DNA from: Prevotella sp. UBA2725
GTDB lineage: Bacteria; Bacteroidota; Bacteroidia; Bacteroidales; Bacteroidaceae
NCBI GenBank assembly: GCA_002353825.1
Contig: DEKJ01000021.1
Coordinates: 103,501 to 167,500 of the forward strand
Direction: 5' to 3'
DNA length: 64,000 nt
Shown one piece after another: positions 37,460 through 46,046 of the stretch. The notes under the pieces are model-generated. The model was not told where the DNA came from. It saw nothing but the letters and a program-made list of their open reading frames with translations, and made no database searches. The stretch's first letter is position 1; each line of letters starts with the position of its first letter. Position numbers and translations under genes: made by a program.

Positions 37460-39982
37460 ATGAAACAGTTTAAGATATTGCTTATCATATTGTGGCTCGT
37501 TACCATGCCGGTGTTCTCACAGTCGAATGACAGAGGAGTGAGCCTGGCGTTGGCAGAATATTGTGCAGCCACCGTCAGTAATGTGCGTTATGACCTTGCC
37601 TTCAGAATCGTAGCTCAAGGCAGCATAAGGGGTGAGGAGACAGTCACTTTTGATTACGAAGGTGACAGGGATCTGCCTATTGACTTCCAAGGTCAGGTGA
37701 GAGGTATTGACAATCAATGGTGCATCATCAATGGTAAGGTCTGCTCACCTGTGTGTGAGAACGAACATATTCTTTTACCGAAAGTTTTATTGCGTCAGGG
37801 TCACAATGAGGTTTATCTTGGCTTTATCAGTACTGACAAGTCGCTCAACCGGCATGCTGACTATATGTATACGCTCTTTGTGCCGGGCAATGCACGCTCC
37901 GCCTTCCCTTGTTTCGATCAGCCCGACTTGAAGGCGCAGTTTAGGCTCACGCTCAGTTATCCTGAGGGCTGGCGTGCGATGACTTATGCGGATGCCGATA
38001 CGATGGGTGTGGAGTGTGACATGCCTTTCGCAGCCTATCCTTGGAGCAAGCCGATGCCGACTTATCTATTCTCCTTTGTGGCGGGGAAGTTCCAGGAGAA
38101 GAGTGTGGTACGCGACGGGCGAAGGATGACTGCTTTCTATAGGGAGACTGATCCCAAGAAGGTGGCGCAACTCGACAAATGTTTCGACGAGGCGGCACTG
38201 TCGCTGCGTTGGCTGGAGAAGTATACAGGCATTCCTTTCCCGTTTCAGAAGTATGGCTTCGTCGTGTTGCCCGGCTATCAGTTCGGTGGCATGGAGCATC
38301 CGGGTGCTATCCAATTTACGGATCGTGAAATATTTCTTGGCCCCAATCCAACCCCCGACGAAGAGATGACGCGCCTGACGCTCATCGCTCATGAGACTTC
38401 TCATATGTGGTTTGGCGATCTTGTGACGATGCGCTGGTTTAATGATGTGTGGACGAAAGAGGTATTCGCCAACTTCATGGCTTCGAAGATCTCGCGCGAG
38501 CAGTTTCCCGATATCAACCACGATCTCAACTTCTTAAAGAACTATTATCCTTACGCACTGAGCACTGACCGTACAGAGGGCACCCATCCTATTCAGCAAC
38601 CACTCGATAATCTGATGAACGCAGGACTGCTCTATGGCAATATCATCTATGATAAGGCACCTGTCATGATGAGCAAGCTCGAGGAGCAGATGGGTGCTGA
38701 CCGCTTCCGCAAGGGTTTGCAGCAGTATCTCAGGAAATACAGTTATAGCAACGCTACGTGGGATGATCTTATCGATATCCTCGACAAGGAAGCACCCGAG
38801 GCTCATCTAAAGGACTTCTCCCACGACTGGGTGAAGGCAAAGGGGCTGCCTACGATCACGTGGAGCTATCGGCATCATCGCCTCACGATTCATCAGACAG
38901 ATCCTTACAACCGTGGATTGGCGTGGCCGCAGAATATCAGTTTCGGCATAGCTCAGGGAGACAGCATCCATCGCATAGCTATTGCGTTGGGTAAGCCGGA
39001 GATAACGATTCCGATCAAAGGAGGTGTGAGATATATCATTCCAAATCTTGACGGCAGAGGTTATGGACGATTCATCTTCACCGATGAGAAGAACCTCAAT
39101 GATAACATCCGTTTTCTTAAGGAAGCATTGCAGGGCAAGTCACCGAAGAGCACAGTCAACAGGGAGGTGTCTGCTTATAGTGTAATGCTTTGTCTCTATG
39201 AAAGTTATCTTAAAGGAAAGATCAGTCATGAGCAGATGTGTCGTGTGCTCAGCGAGTCGCTTGCGGTCTGCAAGAATCCGCTTGTCGCTTCAACGCTTTG
39301 CTCGCAGTTGGCATCTGTTCATTTCTATGCGCCTTTGGCTACTCAGGAGAAGTGTGAGCAGACGATGTATGAGCTGTCACAGAATCATCAGCTTCCATCC
39401 GTTCGCAAACAACTGATGCGGTCGTTGTCTCAGAATGCTACGACGCCTGCGCTTGTCGATACGCTCTATCAGATGTGGCAGACGAGGGGCGACACGTTGC
39501 TTAATGACCAGGATTATACGCGCATGAGCTATCACTTGGCGCTTATGAGACCTGATCGGTGGCAGAGTATTCTTAAGGTGCAGCGGGAACGTTTGAAAAC
39601 GAAGGATGACAAGCGTGAGTTTGATTTCATCTCCCGTGCCTGTACACCTGACAGTTTGGAGCAGCAGCGTCTCTTCGAGAGTCTCATACCGAAGTCGGGA
39701 CGCACGGTGGAGCCCTGGGCACGTACGATGTTATCGCTGCTTTGCGATGAGACACGTGAGCCGTTCTGCTTGAAGTATGTTCAGCCGGGGCTTGATGCCC
39801 TGTTGCAGATCCAGCAGTCGAGCGACATCTTCTTCCCGGGTTATTGGTGTGGGGCGCTCCTCGGCAACCATCACAGTCCCGAGTTCTTCAACCTTGTCGA
39901 TACATGGATCAGGAACCATTCGGATTATCCACAAAGTCTGATGAACAAGATTAAGCAGAATATTCCGAACAGATTTATGTAA
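37460..39982 (+). CDS. M1-family metallo-aminopeptidase, exported
   Basis: 840 residues from the ATG at 37460, giving the signal peptide MKQFKILLIILWLVTMPVFSQ. Catalytic parts of gluzincin aminopeptidases are all present: exopeptidase motif FGGMEHPGAI (GxMEN-type), zinc motif HETSHMWFGD (HExxH) and the third ligand Glu in WTKEVFANF. A long helical C-terminal domain follows. It would release N-terminal residues from peptides in the periplasm, fitting the peptide-fermenting habit of Prevotella. Related proteins are annotated membrane alanyl aminopeptidase. Confidence 0.93.
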   Translation: MKQFKILLIILWLVTMPVFSQSNDRGVSLALAEYCAATVSNVRYDLAFRIVAQGSIRGEETVTFDYEGDRDLPIDFQGQVRGIDNQWCIINGKVCSPVCENEHILLPKVLLRQGHNEVYLGFISTDKSLNRHADYMYTLFVPGNARSAFPCFDQPDLKAQFRLTLSYPEGWRAMTYADADTMGVECDMPFAAYPWSKPMPTYLFSFVAGKFQEKSVVRDGRRMTAFYRETDPKKVAQLDKCFDEAALSLRWLEKYTGIPFPFQKYGFVVLPGYQFGGMEHPGAIQFTDREIFLGPNPTPDEEMTRLTLIAHETSHMWFGDLVTMRWFNDVWTKEVFANFMASKISREQFPDINHDLNFLKNYYPYALSTDRTEGTHPIQQPLDNLMNAGLLYGNIIYDKAPVMMSKLEEQMGADRFRKGLQQYLRKYSYSNATWDDLIDILDKEAPEAHLKDFSHDWVKAKGLPTITWSYRHHRLTIHQTDPYNRGLAWPQNISFGIAQGDSIHRIAIALGKPEITIPIKGGVRYIIPNLDGRGYGRFIFTDEKNLNDNIRFLKEALQGKSPKSTVNREVSAYSVMLCLYESYLKGKISHEQMCRVLSESLAVCKNPLVASTLCSQLASVHFYAPLATQEKCEQTMYELSQNHQLPSVRKQLMRSLSQNATTPALVDTLYQMWQTRGDTLLNDQDYTRMSYHLALMRPDRWQSILKVQRERLKTKDDKREFDFISRACTPDSLEQQRLFESLIPKSGRTVEPWARTMLSLLCDETREPFCLKYVQPGLDALLQIQQSSDIFFPGYWCGALLGNHHSPEFFNLVDTWIRNHSDYPQSLMNKIKQNIPNRFM

Positions 39983-39988
39983 TTTTTC

Positions 39989-40019
39989 TTGTGTCATTGA
40001 AAAGTTCTTAGTATCTTTG
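39989..40019 (+). promoter_or_regulatory. Promoter of the RhuM-like gene
   Basis: TTG at 39989-39991, 20-bp spacer, TATCTTTG at 40012-40019; start codon 29 bp downstream. Confidence 0.55.
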
Positions 40020-40047
40020 AAGTCTGAAATACGATCGCGGAGAGGAT

Positions 40048-40629
40048 ATGGAAAACGAAGAGCTCGAAAACAAGATCGTCATCTACGAGACCGAGGATGG
40101 CAAGACCCAGCTGGATGTGAAGCTGGAGAATGAGACGGTGTGGCTGACGCAAGGACAGATGGCTGAACTTTTTCAGAAGGATCAGTCTGTGATCGCGCGT
40201 CATATCAGTAATGCGATTAGGGAGGGAGAAATAGACGAAAAAAGTAATATGCAAATTTTGCATAATACTCAGTACAAGTATCGGCCAACAAAAATTTATA
40301 ATCTCGATGTTATTATATCAGTAGGATATCGAGTGCATAGTTTAAGAGGTGTAGCTTTCAGAAAATGGGCTACATCCGTTCTTCGTAGTTACCTCGTCAA
40401 GGGCTACGCCATCAACCAGCGCATCCGTGAGGAGAACTATCGGCAGATGGTACAGCTTGTACGCTCAATGGCTCGAACAGTGAAACTGCAGGACCTTAGC
40501 AAAGAGGTGCAGAATGCACTGCTCGATGTGGTTGTCGACTACACACTTCTCATTGCAGAGAGTCGTCCGGAAGAGAAAGACACAATGGTGAAGGTCGTTG
40601 TTAATCTAATAGGACATACAAATGAATAG
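40048..40629 (+). pseudogene. RhuM-family/Fic protein with in-frame internal deletion
   Basis: 193 residues. Residues 1 to about 170 match Virulence_RhuM-type proteins: ETVWLTQGQMAELFQKDQSVIARHISN (helix-turn-helix), YNLDVIISVGYRVHSLRGVAFRKWATSVLRSYLVKGYAIN, then the ALLDVVVDYT helix. Many relatives continue with a Fic domain (HxFxDGNKR) and end with a segment like LMIAESRPEEKDxMVKVVVNLI. Here DVVVDYT is joined directly to LLIAESRPEEKDTMVKVVVNLI, so about 140 residues with the Fic core seem to be missing while the frame is kept. Family ends are recalled from memory, the join is visible. The short protein could still bind DNA. Its end overlaps the next gene by 8 bp. Confidence 0.65.
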
Positions 40630-40990
40630 ATACCGTTTGGTTATAGTCGTATTGCTTTTCCTTTTTCCATGTACCCGGTCTTTTGCGCAATGTCAGTGTG
40701 GAAAGGTGGTGGCGGATTCGGTCAGTGCTGATTCGGTTTCGTCCCGAACGCTCATCGTGTTTTATGATGCTACAGTGGGCAAGAGAAGGCTATTGAAGGC
40801 TGTCAAGAAATTCAAAGGCACAATCCTCTACGACTACAAAAACTTCAATGGCATTGCCGCCTCTTTCCCGAAAAAGGTTAATATCGATACTGTGATGGCG
40901 AAGCTAAGAAAAGTAAAAGGTGTGCTAAGTGTGGAGCAGGACAGAGTCTTGCACCTGGATGGTGAAAGAAGCGTGTCTATACCACAATAA
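40622..40990 (+). CDS. Small secreted protein resembling inhibitor I9/subtilisin propeptide
   Basis: 122 residues with signal peptide MNRYRLVIVVLLFLFPCTRSFAQ, a Ser/Asp/Val-rich linker containing CQCGK, and a compact domain (about 43-112): RTLIVFYDATVGKRRLLKAVKKF, YKNFNGIAASFPKKVN, LRKVKGVLSVEQDRVLHL. The FNGIAASF ... GVLSVEQD pattern is that of I9 propeptides of subtilases, which here stands alone without a protease domain. It may be a protease inhibitor or chaperone. No subtilase gene is seen in this window. It starts inside the 3' end of the RhuM-like gene, and the CotH gene follows after 34 bp. Confidence 0.6.
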   Translation: MNRYRLVIVVLLFLFPCTRSFAQCQCGKVVADSVSADSVSSRTLIVFYDATVGKRRLLKAVKKFKGTILYDYKNFNGIAASFPKKVNIDTVMAKLRKVKGVLSVEQDRVLHLDGERSVSIPQ

Positions 40991-41024
40991 AAACTAATTT
41001 ATGAACCTATAAATATTAAATGTA

Positions 41025-42800
41025 ATGAGGTCTAATACGTCTGCAAAAGTTATTCTTATACTGACATTTATTATTTCCAATGCTCTGTCAGTCTTCTCCC
41101 AGGAAAAGAAGGTTACCGGAGAAGGGCCGTCGGGCACGCTCCCTGTGGTATACATCAATACGAAAGATGCCCAGGAGGTTACAGTGAAGGATAAGTATAT
41201 CGATGCTACAGCCTATATCGATGCTCTCGGCTTGAAGGGATATAAGGATATGGCTTCAAGTACGGCGCCCGATACTTTGAAGATTAAGGGGCATGGCAAT
41301 TATACGTTTAGTGCTTTCAATAAGAAACCTTATGGTCTCAAGTTCTCAGAGAAGGTGCGCCCCTTGGGTATGGCGAAGAGCAAGCAGTTTCTCTTGATGG
41401 CAGCTGCCGACGATGCTCATGGCGCACTGACGAATCTCACAGGCTATGAGCTTAGCCGACGTCTGGGACTGGCGTGGACGCCGAATGCTATCCCCGTGGA
41501 GCTCGTTTTCAATGGCGACTATCGCGGACTGTATATCCTCACGGAGAAAATCAAGGTAGACAAGAACCGCGTGAACATCGTTGAACAAAATGATAAGGAG
41601 ACGGATCCGGAGAAGGTCAAGGGAGGCTGGCTTGTAGAGATAGATAATTACAATACCGACCCGCATATCGATGTCAACATGGGCGGTAATACGATGTGGG
41701 TGACTTATAAATCTCCCGAAGAGCTTTCTACTGTTCAGCAGCAGTATCTGCAGAGCCAGTGGGATGCTATTGCGTCCTCATTGTATGTTGAAGATCCCAA
41801 GGATACGGTATGGGAGAAGCACATTGACATGGAATCGTTGGCGAAAGTGTATCTCTGTAGGGAGTTGCTTCAAGATGAGGAGGGTTTCCATGGCAGTTGC
41901 TATCTTTATAAGGATCAGAAGGATACTAAATGGTATTTCGGACCAGTATGGGATTTCGGCAATGGCTTCGCGGGGAATACTCACAAATATATCTTCGACC
42001 GGCCGCAGTTCTCCAACTGGATCATCGACCGTGCATGGAAGTTCGATCGCTTTCGTGAGAAGGTGAAGGAGCTTTGGAAGTCGTTCTATTATGGAGGTTT
42101 TGCTACGATGAACGAATGGCTCGACAGCACTGCGGCATCTCTCTCGAAAGCTGTTGTCAGTGATTACAACCGATGGGTAAACGATGAGCCTGCTAATGGT
42201 GGTACCAAAGTGATGGTGACGATTGACGAGCAGGCTAAGGCTACGGAATGCAAGAATTTCCTTCATGACAAGGCTTCGTGGCTGGAAGAGCAGTGGTTCC
42301 CGCAAGAAGGAGACAGCGTCAATATCTATGTCTACACCGACAATTCATCGCAGGCTCCTTATCTTTTTTGGTGGGGAGGGAAGTCTACAGCTCCTAACTG
42401 GCCCGGTGTGAAGATGACGGAGACCCGTTTGGTTGGCGACAGTCTCTTCTATACAAAACGGTTGCCGAAAGGAACCAGCATTATCTTCAGTCTTGTTGAC
42501 GACAATGCTCAGGATATCTCTTCCGCAGCGATGAAGACACAGACTGAGGATATCAATGATGTGGAGCGTGACACCTGGTATTATTTTTATCAGGCAGACG
42601 GTCCGGCTTCTCAGAATAAGAAAGGGCGGTATAAGGATATTACTTATCAGATCAATCAGCGCATTGTCTCAGGTGTTTCTATTCCGTTCCGGAAGCCTGC
42701 AACAGGCAAGACTGTGCGGTATAACTTAGCGGGCCAACGGGTATCCTCGTCCTATAAGGGTATTGTGATAGAAAACGGCCGGAAGGTGATCGTCCACTAA
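41025..42800 (+). CDS. Secreted CotH-kinase-family protein with C-terminal carbohydrate-binding-like module
   Basis: 591 residues. Signal peptide to about SVFSQ (residue 26). The CotH domain (about 60-400) shows IKGHGNYTFSAFNKKPYGLKF, AAADDAHGALTNLTGYELSRRLG, NGDYRGLYILTEKIKVDKNRVNI, GGWLVEIDNYN and the late metal-binding block WYFGPVWDFGNGFAG. CotH of Bacillus is an atypical protein kinase of spore-coat proteins; roles in Bacteroidales are unknown. About residues 420-530 form a beta module (VNIYVYTDNSSQAPYLFWWGG) like starch-binding modules. The end, YNLAGQRVSSSYKGIVIENGRKVIVH, is the recurrent Prevotella C-terminal segment on exported proteins. Confidence 0.85.
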   Translation: MRSNTSAKVILILTFIISNALSVFSQEKKVTGEGPSGTLPVVYINTKDAQEVTVKDKYIDATAYIDALGLKGYKDMASSTAPDTLKIKGHGNYTFSAFNKKPYGLKFSEKVRPLGMAKSKQFLLMAAADDAHGALTNLTGYELSRRLGLAWTPNAIPVELVFNGDYRGLYILTEKIKVDKNRVNIVEQNDKETDPEKVKGGWLVEIDNYNTDPHIDVNMGGNTMWVTYKSPEELSTVQQQYLQSQWDAIASSLYVEDPKDTVWEKHIDMESLAKVYLCRELLQDEEGFHGSCYLYKDQKDTKWYFGPVWDFGNGFAGNTHKYIFDRPQFSNWIIDRAWKFDRFREKVKELWKSFYYGGFATMNEWLDSTAASLSKAVVSDYNRWVNDEPANGGTKVMVTIDEQAKATECKNFLHDKASWLEEQWFPQEGDSVNIYVYTDNSSQAPYLFWWGGKSTAPNWPGVKMTETRLVGDSLFYTKRLPKGTSIIFSLVDDNAQDISSAAMKTQTEDINDVERDTWYYFYQADGPASQNKKGRYKDITYQINQRIVSGVSIPFRKPATGKTVRYNLAGQRVSSSYKGIVIENGRKVIVH

Positions 42801-42905
42801 ACGGAATAGATTTGTCCTATTAAATGGTAGTCGTGTAGATAATTATTCTTTATTTCTCTCTCTTGTTATACCAAATTAGATTTATTTCCTCAATAGAGAG
42901 AAAAA

Positions 42906-42937
42906 TTTGGCTGTTTGGCGACAAGTTGTTACCTTTG
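42906..42937 (+). promoter_or_regulatory. Promoter of the trans-sulfuration gene
   Basis: TTTG at 42906-42909, 20-bp spacer, TACCTTTG at 42930-42937: full match to the phylum consensus, 44 bp before the chosen start codon. Confidence 0.7.
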
Positions 42938-42981
42938 TAGGTGTAAACACGAATAACCGATATAACATACCTATAAACAAC

Positions 42982-44268
42982 ATGGTGAAAAGACAGAAGA
43001 TTTCTACACTTTGTGTACGTGGCGGCTATGCGCCGAAGAATGGTGAGCCGGTAGAGGTGCCCATTATCCAGAGTACGACGTTCAAGTATGACGACTCCAA
43101 CGAGATGGCTGCGCTCTTCGACCTGAAGAAAGAAGGCTATTTCTATACGCGTCTTCAGAACCCGACCAACGATGCCGTGGCTGCTAAGATCGCGGCTTTG
43201 GAAGGCGGCGTGGGCTGTGTGCTGACTTCGAGCGGTCAGGCTGCCAACTTCTATGCAGTGTTCAATATCTGTGAGGCTGGTGACCATGTTGTGGCATCGA
43301 ATGAGATCTATGGTGGTACGTTCAACCTTTTCGGTGTGACGATGAAGAAACTCGGCATCGACTGCACGTTTGTCAATCCCGATGCTTCAGAGGAAGAGAT
43401 TGAGGCTGCTTTCCGTCCGAGCACGAAGGTGCTCTTCGGTGAGACGATCTCCAATCCCGGCTGCGCTGTACTCGATATCGAGAAGTTTGCTAAGATTGCT
43501 CACCGTCATGGAGTGCCTCTCATCGTCGACAACACTTTCGCTACGCCTGTCAATTGCCGCCCGTTCGAATGGGGTGCAGATATCGTGACCCATTCCACAA
43601 CAAAATACATGGACGGTACGGCTTCTACCGTTGGCGGTGCCGTCGTAGACAGTGGTAACTTCGACTGGATGGCGCATGCTGATAAATATCCCGGTCTGTG
43701 CACGCCTGACGCGAGCTATCACGGGTTGACCTATGTGAAGGCATTCGGAAAGAAAGGTTATATCACGAAGATCGTGTCGCAGCTTATGCGTGACCTTGGC
43801 AGCATTCCTGCGCCGATGAACTCCTTCATTCTCAACCTTGGCCTCCAGTCGCTGCACCTCCGTATGGCCCAGCATTGCAAGAATGCACGGAAGGTCGCTG
43901 AGTTCCTGCACGCTGATCCGCATGTGGCATGGGTGCATTATTCCGACTTGAAAGACGACAAGTACCATGCCTTGCAAGAGAAATACTTGCCTCAGGGCAG
44001 CTGCGGCGTCATGGCCTTTGGCTTGAAGGGTGACCGTGATACTGCTGTGAAGTTTATGGATTCACTGAAGATGATCAATATCGAGACGCATGTCGCCGAC
44101 TCCCGCACGTGTGTGCTCCATCCTGCGAGCCACACCCATCGTCAGTTGACCGATGAGCAGTTGGCTGCAGCCGGCATTGCTCCCGACCTGATCCGTCTGT
44201 CAGTGGGTATTGAGGATGTCGACGATATTCTTGACGACATCAAGCAAGCATTGCTTACTGTACAATAA
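42982..44268 (+). CDS. PLP-dependent O-acetylhomoserine sulfhydrylase / trans-sulfuration enzyme
   Basis: 428 residues from ATG 42982 (MVKRQKISTLCVRGGYAPKNGEP); the promoter at 42906 excludes the upstream in-frame ATG. Fold-type-I PLP enzyme of the Cys/Met metabolism family: VPIIQSTTFKY, FYTRLQNPTNDAVAAKIAALEGG, SSGQAANFYAV, VDNTFATP, and the Schiff-base lysine in HSTTKYMDGT. The length and the SRTCVLHPASHTHRQL end fit O-acetylhomoserine aminocarboxypropyltransferase (homocysteine synthase) better than cystathionine lyases, but substrate cannot be fixed from sequence. The 3' end overlaps the convergent FecR gene by 14 bp. Confidence 0.88.
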   Translation: MVKRQKISTLCVRGGYAPKNGEPVEVPIIQSTTFKYDDSNEMAALFDLKKEGYFYTRLQNPTNDAVAAKIAALEGGVGCVLTSSGQAANFYAVFNICEAGDHVVASNEIYGGTFNLFGVTMKKLGIDCTFVNPDASEEEIEAAFRPSTKVLFGETISNPGCAVLDIEKFAKIAHRHGVPLIVDNTFATPVNCRPFEWGADIVTHSTTKYMDGTASTVGGAVVDSGNFDWMAHADKYPGLCTPDASYHGLTYVKAFGKKGYITKIVSQLMRDLGSIPAPMNSFILNLGLQSLHLRMAQHCKNARKVAEFLHADPHVAWVHYSDLKDDKYHALQEKYLPQGSCGVMAFGLKGDRDTAVKFMDSLKMINIETHVADSRTCVLHPASHTHRQLTDEQLAAAGIAPDLIRLSVGIEDVDDILDDIKQALLTVQ

Positions 44269-45340
44269 TACTGTTCTTGAGTATCTTAATATGCAGGCCA
44301 GTGATATCATTTAGGTCTGTTAGGATACCGTTTATACCTTTTGTGCGATCGGTGATAAATCTGATATTGCTCGTGGATAAGGTCTCAGTTTTCCATTCAA
44401 TGTTGAGTCCGTATTCACGGGCAATGTTTTCTATGATACTTCTCAAGGTAGCATTGTCGTAGAAGAGATAACCGTCACGCCAATATTCATAAGCGGTCAC
44501 ATCCACTCTCTTAGCCATGGATTTGCCTTCAGGTGTAATCAGGACTTGCTGTCCGGGATAAATCTTGTAAGTGACATCCGGGGTCGAGACTTTTACCTGT
44601 CCTTTAATGAGAGTGACATCGTTGTTTCCCTTTTCCGACCTTGCGTAGAACTCGGTCCCAAGGACCTCAGTTGTCATCTTGCCGCAATGTACGATAAAAG
44701 GATGGCTTGCATCGTGAGCAACAATGAAGTAAGCCTCTCCGTCGAGCTTTACCTCCCGCTGTTTCCCAACGAATCGGGATGGGAACACGAGTCGGCTGTT
44801 TCCGTGAAGTAGCACACGCGTGCCGTCGGAGAGTTTCACCTCATAGTTGTCACCGGTAGGAATGGCAGCGGTCAGGACCACATCAGAAGGGTCACAGTCC
44901 ATCACATTAAACACCTTTGTCGTTGATGAGGCTTTCGCTTCTATCGGTTGCTTGCTGGATGATCCGATAACCTCGATTTCTTTTAGGTTCCTTACTTCAT
45001 CGTAGGCTATAGGCGAATCATTGAGGTTTACCTTCTTGTTTCCTTGGAATAAGATGAATGCTAACCCTGCCAGGCATGCCGCCATGGCTACTAATCCCCA
45101 GACAATGGCTTTGCTCTTTTTTGTGTGCCGTTTATGGAAGCGCTTCAGTTGGCTTTCAACATCGATGTCTGTATCGTCGATAGCCCCTGCTGATTCTTCT
45201 ATATCATGACAGAGCGACAGGAGACGCTCGTCTTTGACGTCCGTCTCTGTTGGTCTGACGCTTCCATTCATGATGCCCAGTGCCCGGTCCTCCGTTTCAT
45301 CGATATCGATGTTTGTATGATTGATATTTGCTGTCTTCAT
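44255..45340 (-). CDS. FecR-type anti-sigma factor
   Basis: 361 residues: a cytoplasmic N-terminal part to about residue 75, one transmembrane helix (AIVWGLVAMAACLAGLAFILF, about 79-99), then a periplasmic FecR domain (AAIPTGDNYEVKLSDGTRVLLHGNSRLVFPSRF, VKLDGEAYFIVAHDASHPFIVH, EVLGTEFYARSE) and the C-terminal DUF4974-type domain (LRSIIENIAREYGLNIEW). It would hold the ECF sigma encoded just upstream and release it when the STN domain of the divergent SusC reports substrate. 45 bp separate it from the sigma gene. Confidence 0.93.
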   Translation of the reverse strand: MKTANINHTNIDIDETEDRALGIMNGSVRPTETDVKDERLLSLCHDIEESAGAIDDTDIDVESQLKRFHKRHTKKSKAIVWGLVAMAACLAGLAFILFQGNKKVNLNDSPIAYDEVRNLKEIEVIGSSSKQPIEAKASSTTKVFNVMDCDPSDVVLTAAIPTGDNYEVKLSDGTRVLLHGNSRLVFPSRFVGKQREVKLDGEAYFIVAHDASHPFIVHCGKMTTEVLGTEFYARSEKGNNDVTLIKGQVKVSTPDVTYKIYPGQQVLITPEGKSMAKRVDVTAYEYWRDGYLFYDNATLRSIIENIAREYGLNIEWKTETLSTSNIRFITDRTKGINGILTDLNDITGLHIKILKNSIIVQ

Positions 45341-45385
45341 AATCTAAATTGTTTTACGGCATTCAGGAGCAAAAGGGTATGGCAT

Positions 45386-45889
45386 TTATTGTTTATTAAG
45401 TTTTTGTTTGTATTCTCTTACGATCTTTAGGGCTCTCATCACATACTTCTTTACCGTATCCGGACTGATGCCCATTTGGTCAGCTACCTCTTTATATTTG
45501 CGCCTCTCAACGTAGCAGGCATAAAATATAGTACGTGTCTTCTCATCCATTTGGCTGAAGATAGTGCGGATAGCTTTTGTCCGCTCATCGTTGTGTGCCA
45601 GCCAGTCGGTATCCTCTATGCCGCTGGTGATATGCCGGTAAAGGTCAGCATAGTTTTTCTCGTGTCGTTCGTGTTCGAGAAAGTCAAGACATGCATTGCG
45701 AACAGTCCGATAAAGCCAGGCACGTACAGTCTCCCCATCAATGTCCTTATAGTGAGCCCACAATGCCTCGAATGCCTCGGTGACAATATCGTGGCATTCT
45801 TCCTCATCCCAAACCATCCGATGTGCAAAGATGAAGAGTTCTGCATAATGCTTCCGGAACAATCGGTCAAAATCGGCTTTATCTTCCAT
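45386..45889 (-). CDS. ECF-type RNA polymerase sigma factor
   Basis: 167 residues from ATG 45889 (MEDKADFDRLFRKHYAELFIFAHRMV); a longer frame from 45940 adds an unlikely leader. Region 2 (DEEECHDIVTEAFEALWAHY, WLYRTVRNACLDFLEH) and region 4 (DEKTRTIFYACYVERRKYKEVADQMGISPDTVKKYVMRALKIV) are complete. Partner of the FecR gene downstream; the divergent susC promoter is its likely target. Confidence 0.93.
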   Translation of the reverse strand: MEDKADFDRLFRKHYAELFIFAHRMVWDEEECHDIVTEAFEALWAHYKDIDGETVRAWLYRTVRNACLDFLEHERHEKNYADLYRHITSGIEDTDWLAHNDERTKAIRTIFSQMDEKTRTIFYACYVERRKYKEVADQMGISPDTVKKYVMRALKIVREYKQKLNKQ

Positions 45890-46046
45890 AGATGTATGCA
45901 AAGTTATGAAATTTTTATTTTCTTGCAAAAAAATATGCATAATTCGTACCCGATTGTTTTTCTCAGCGGTAAAATGAAAGTAAAGAAGCTAAAAGAATAT
46001 CAACATAAAAGTGATAGAAAGTATCAGAGAATCAATTTAACGTGAA

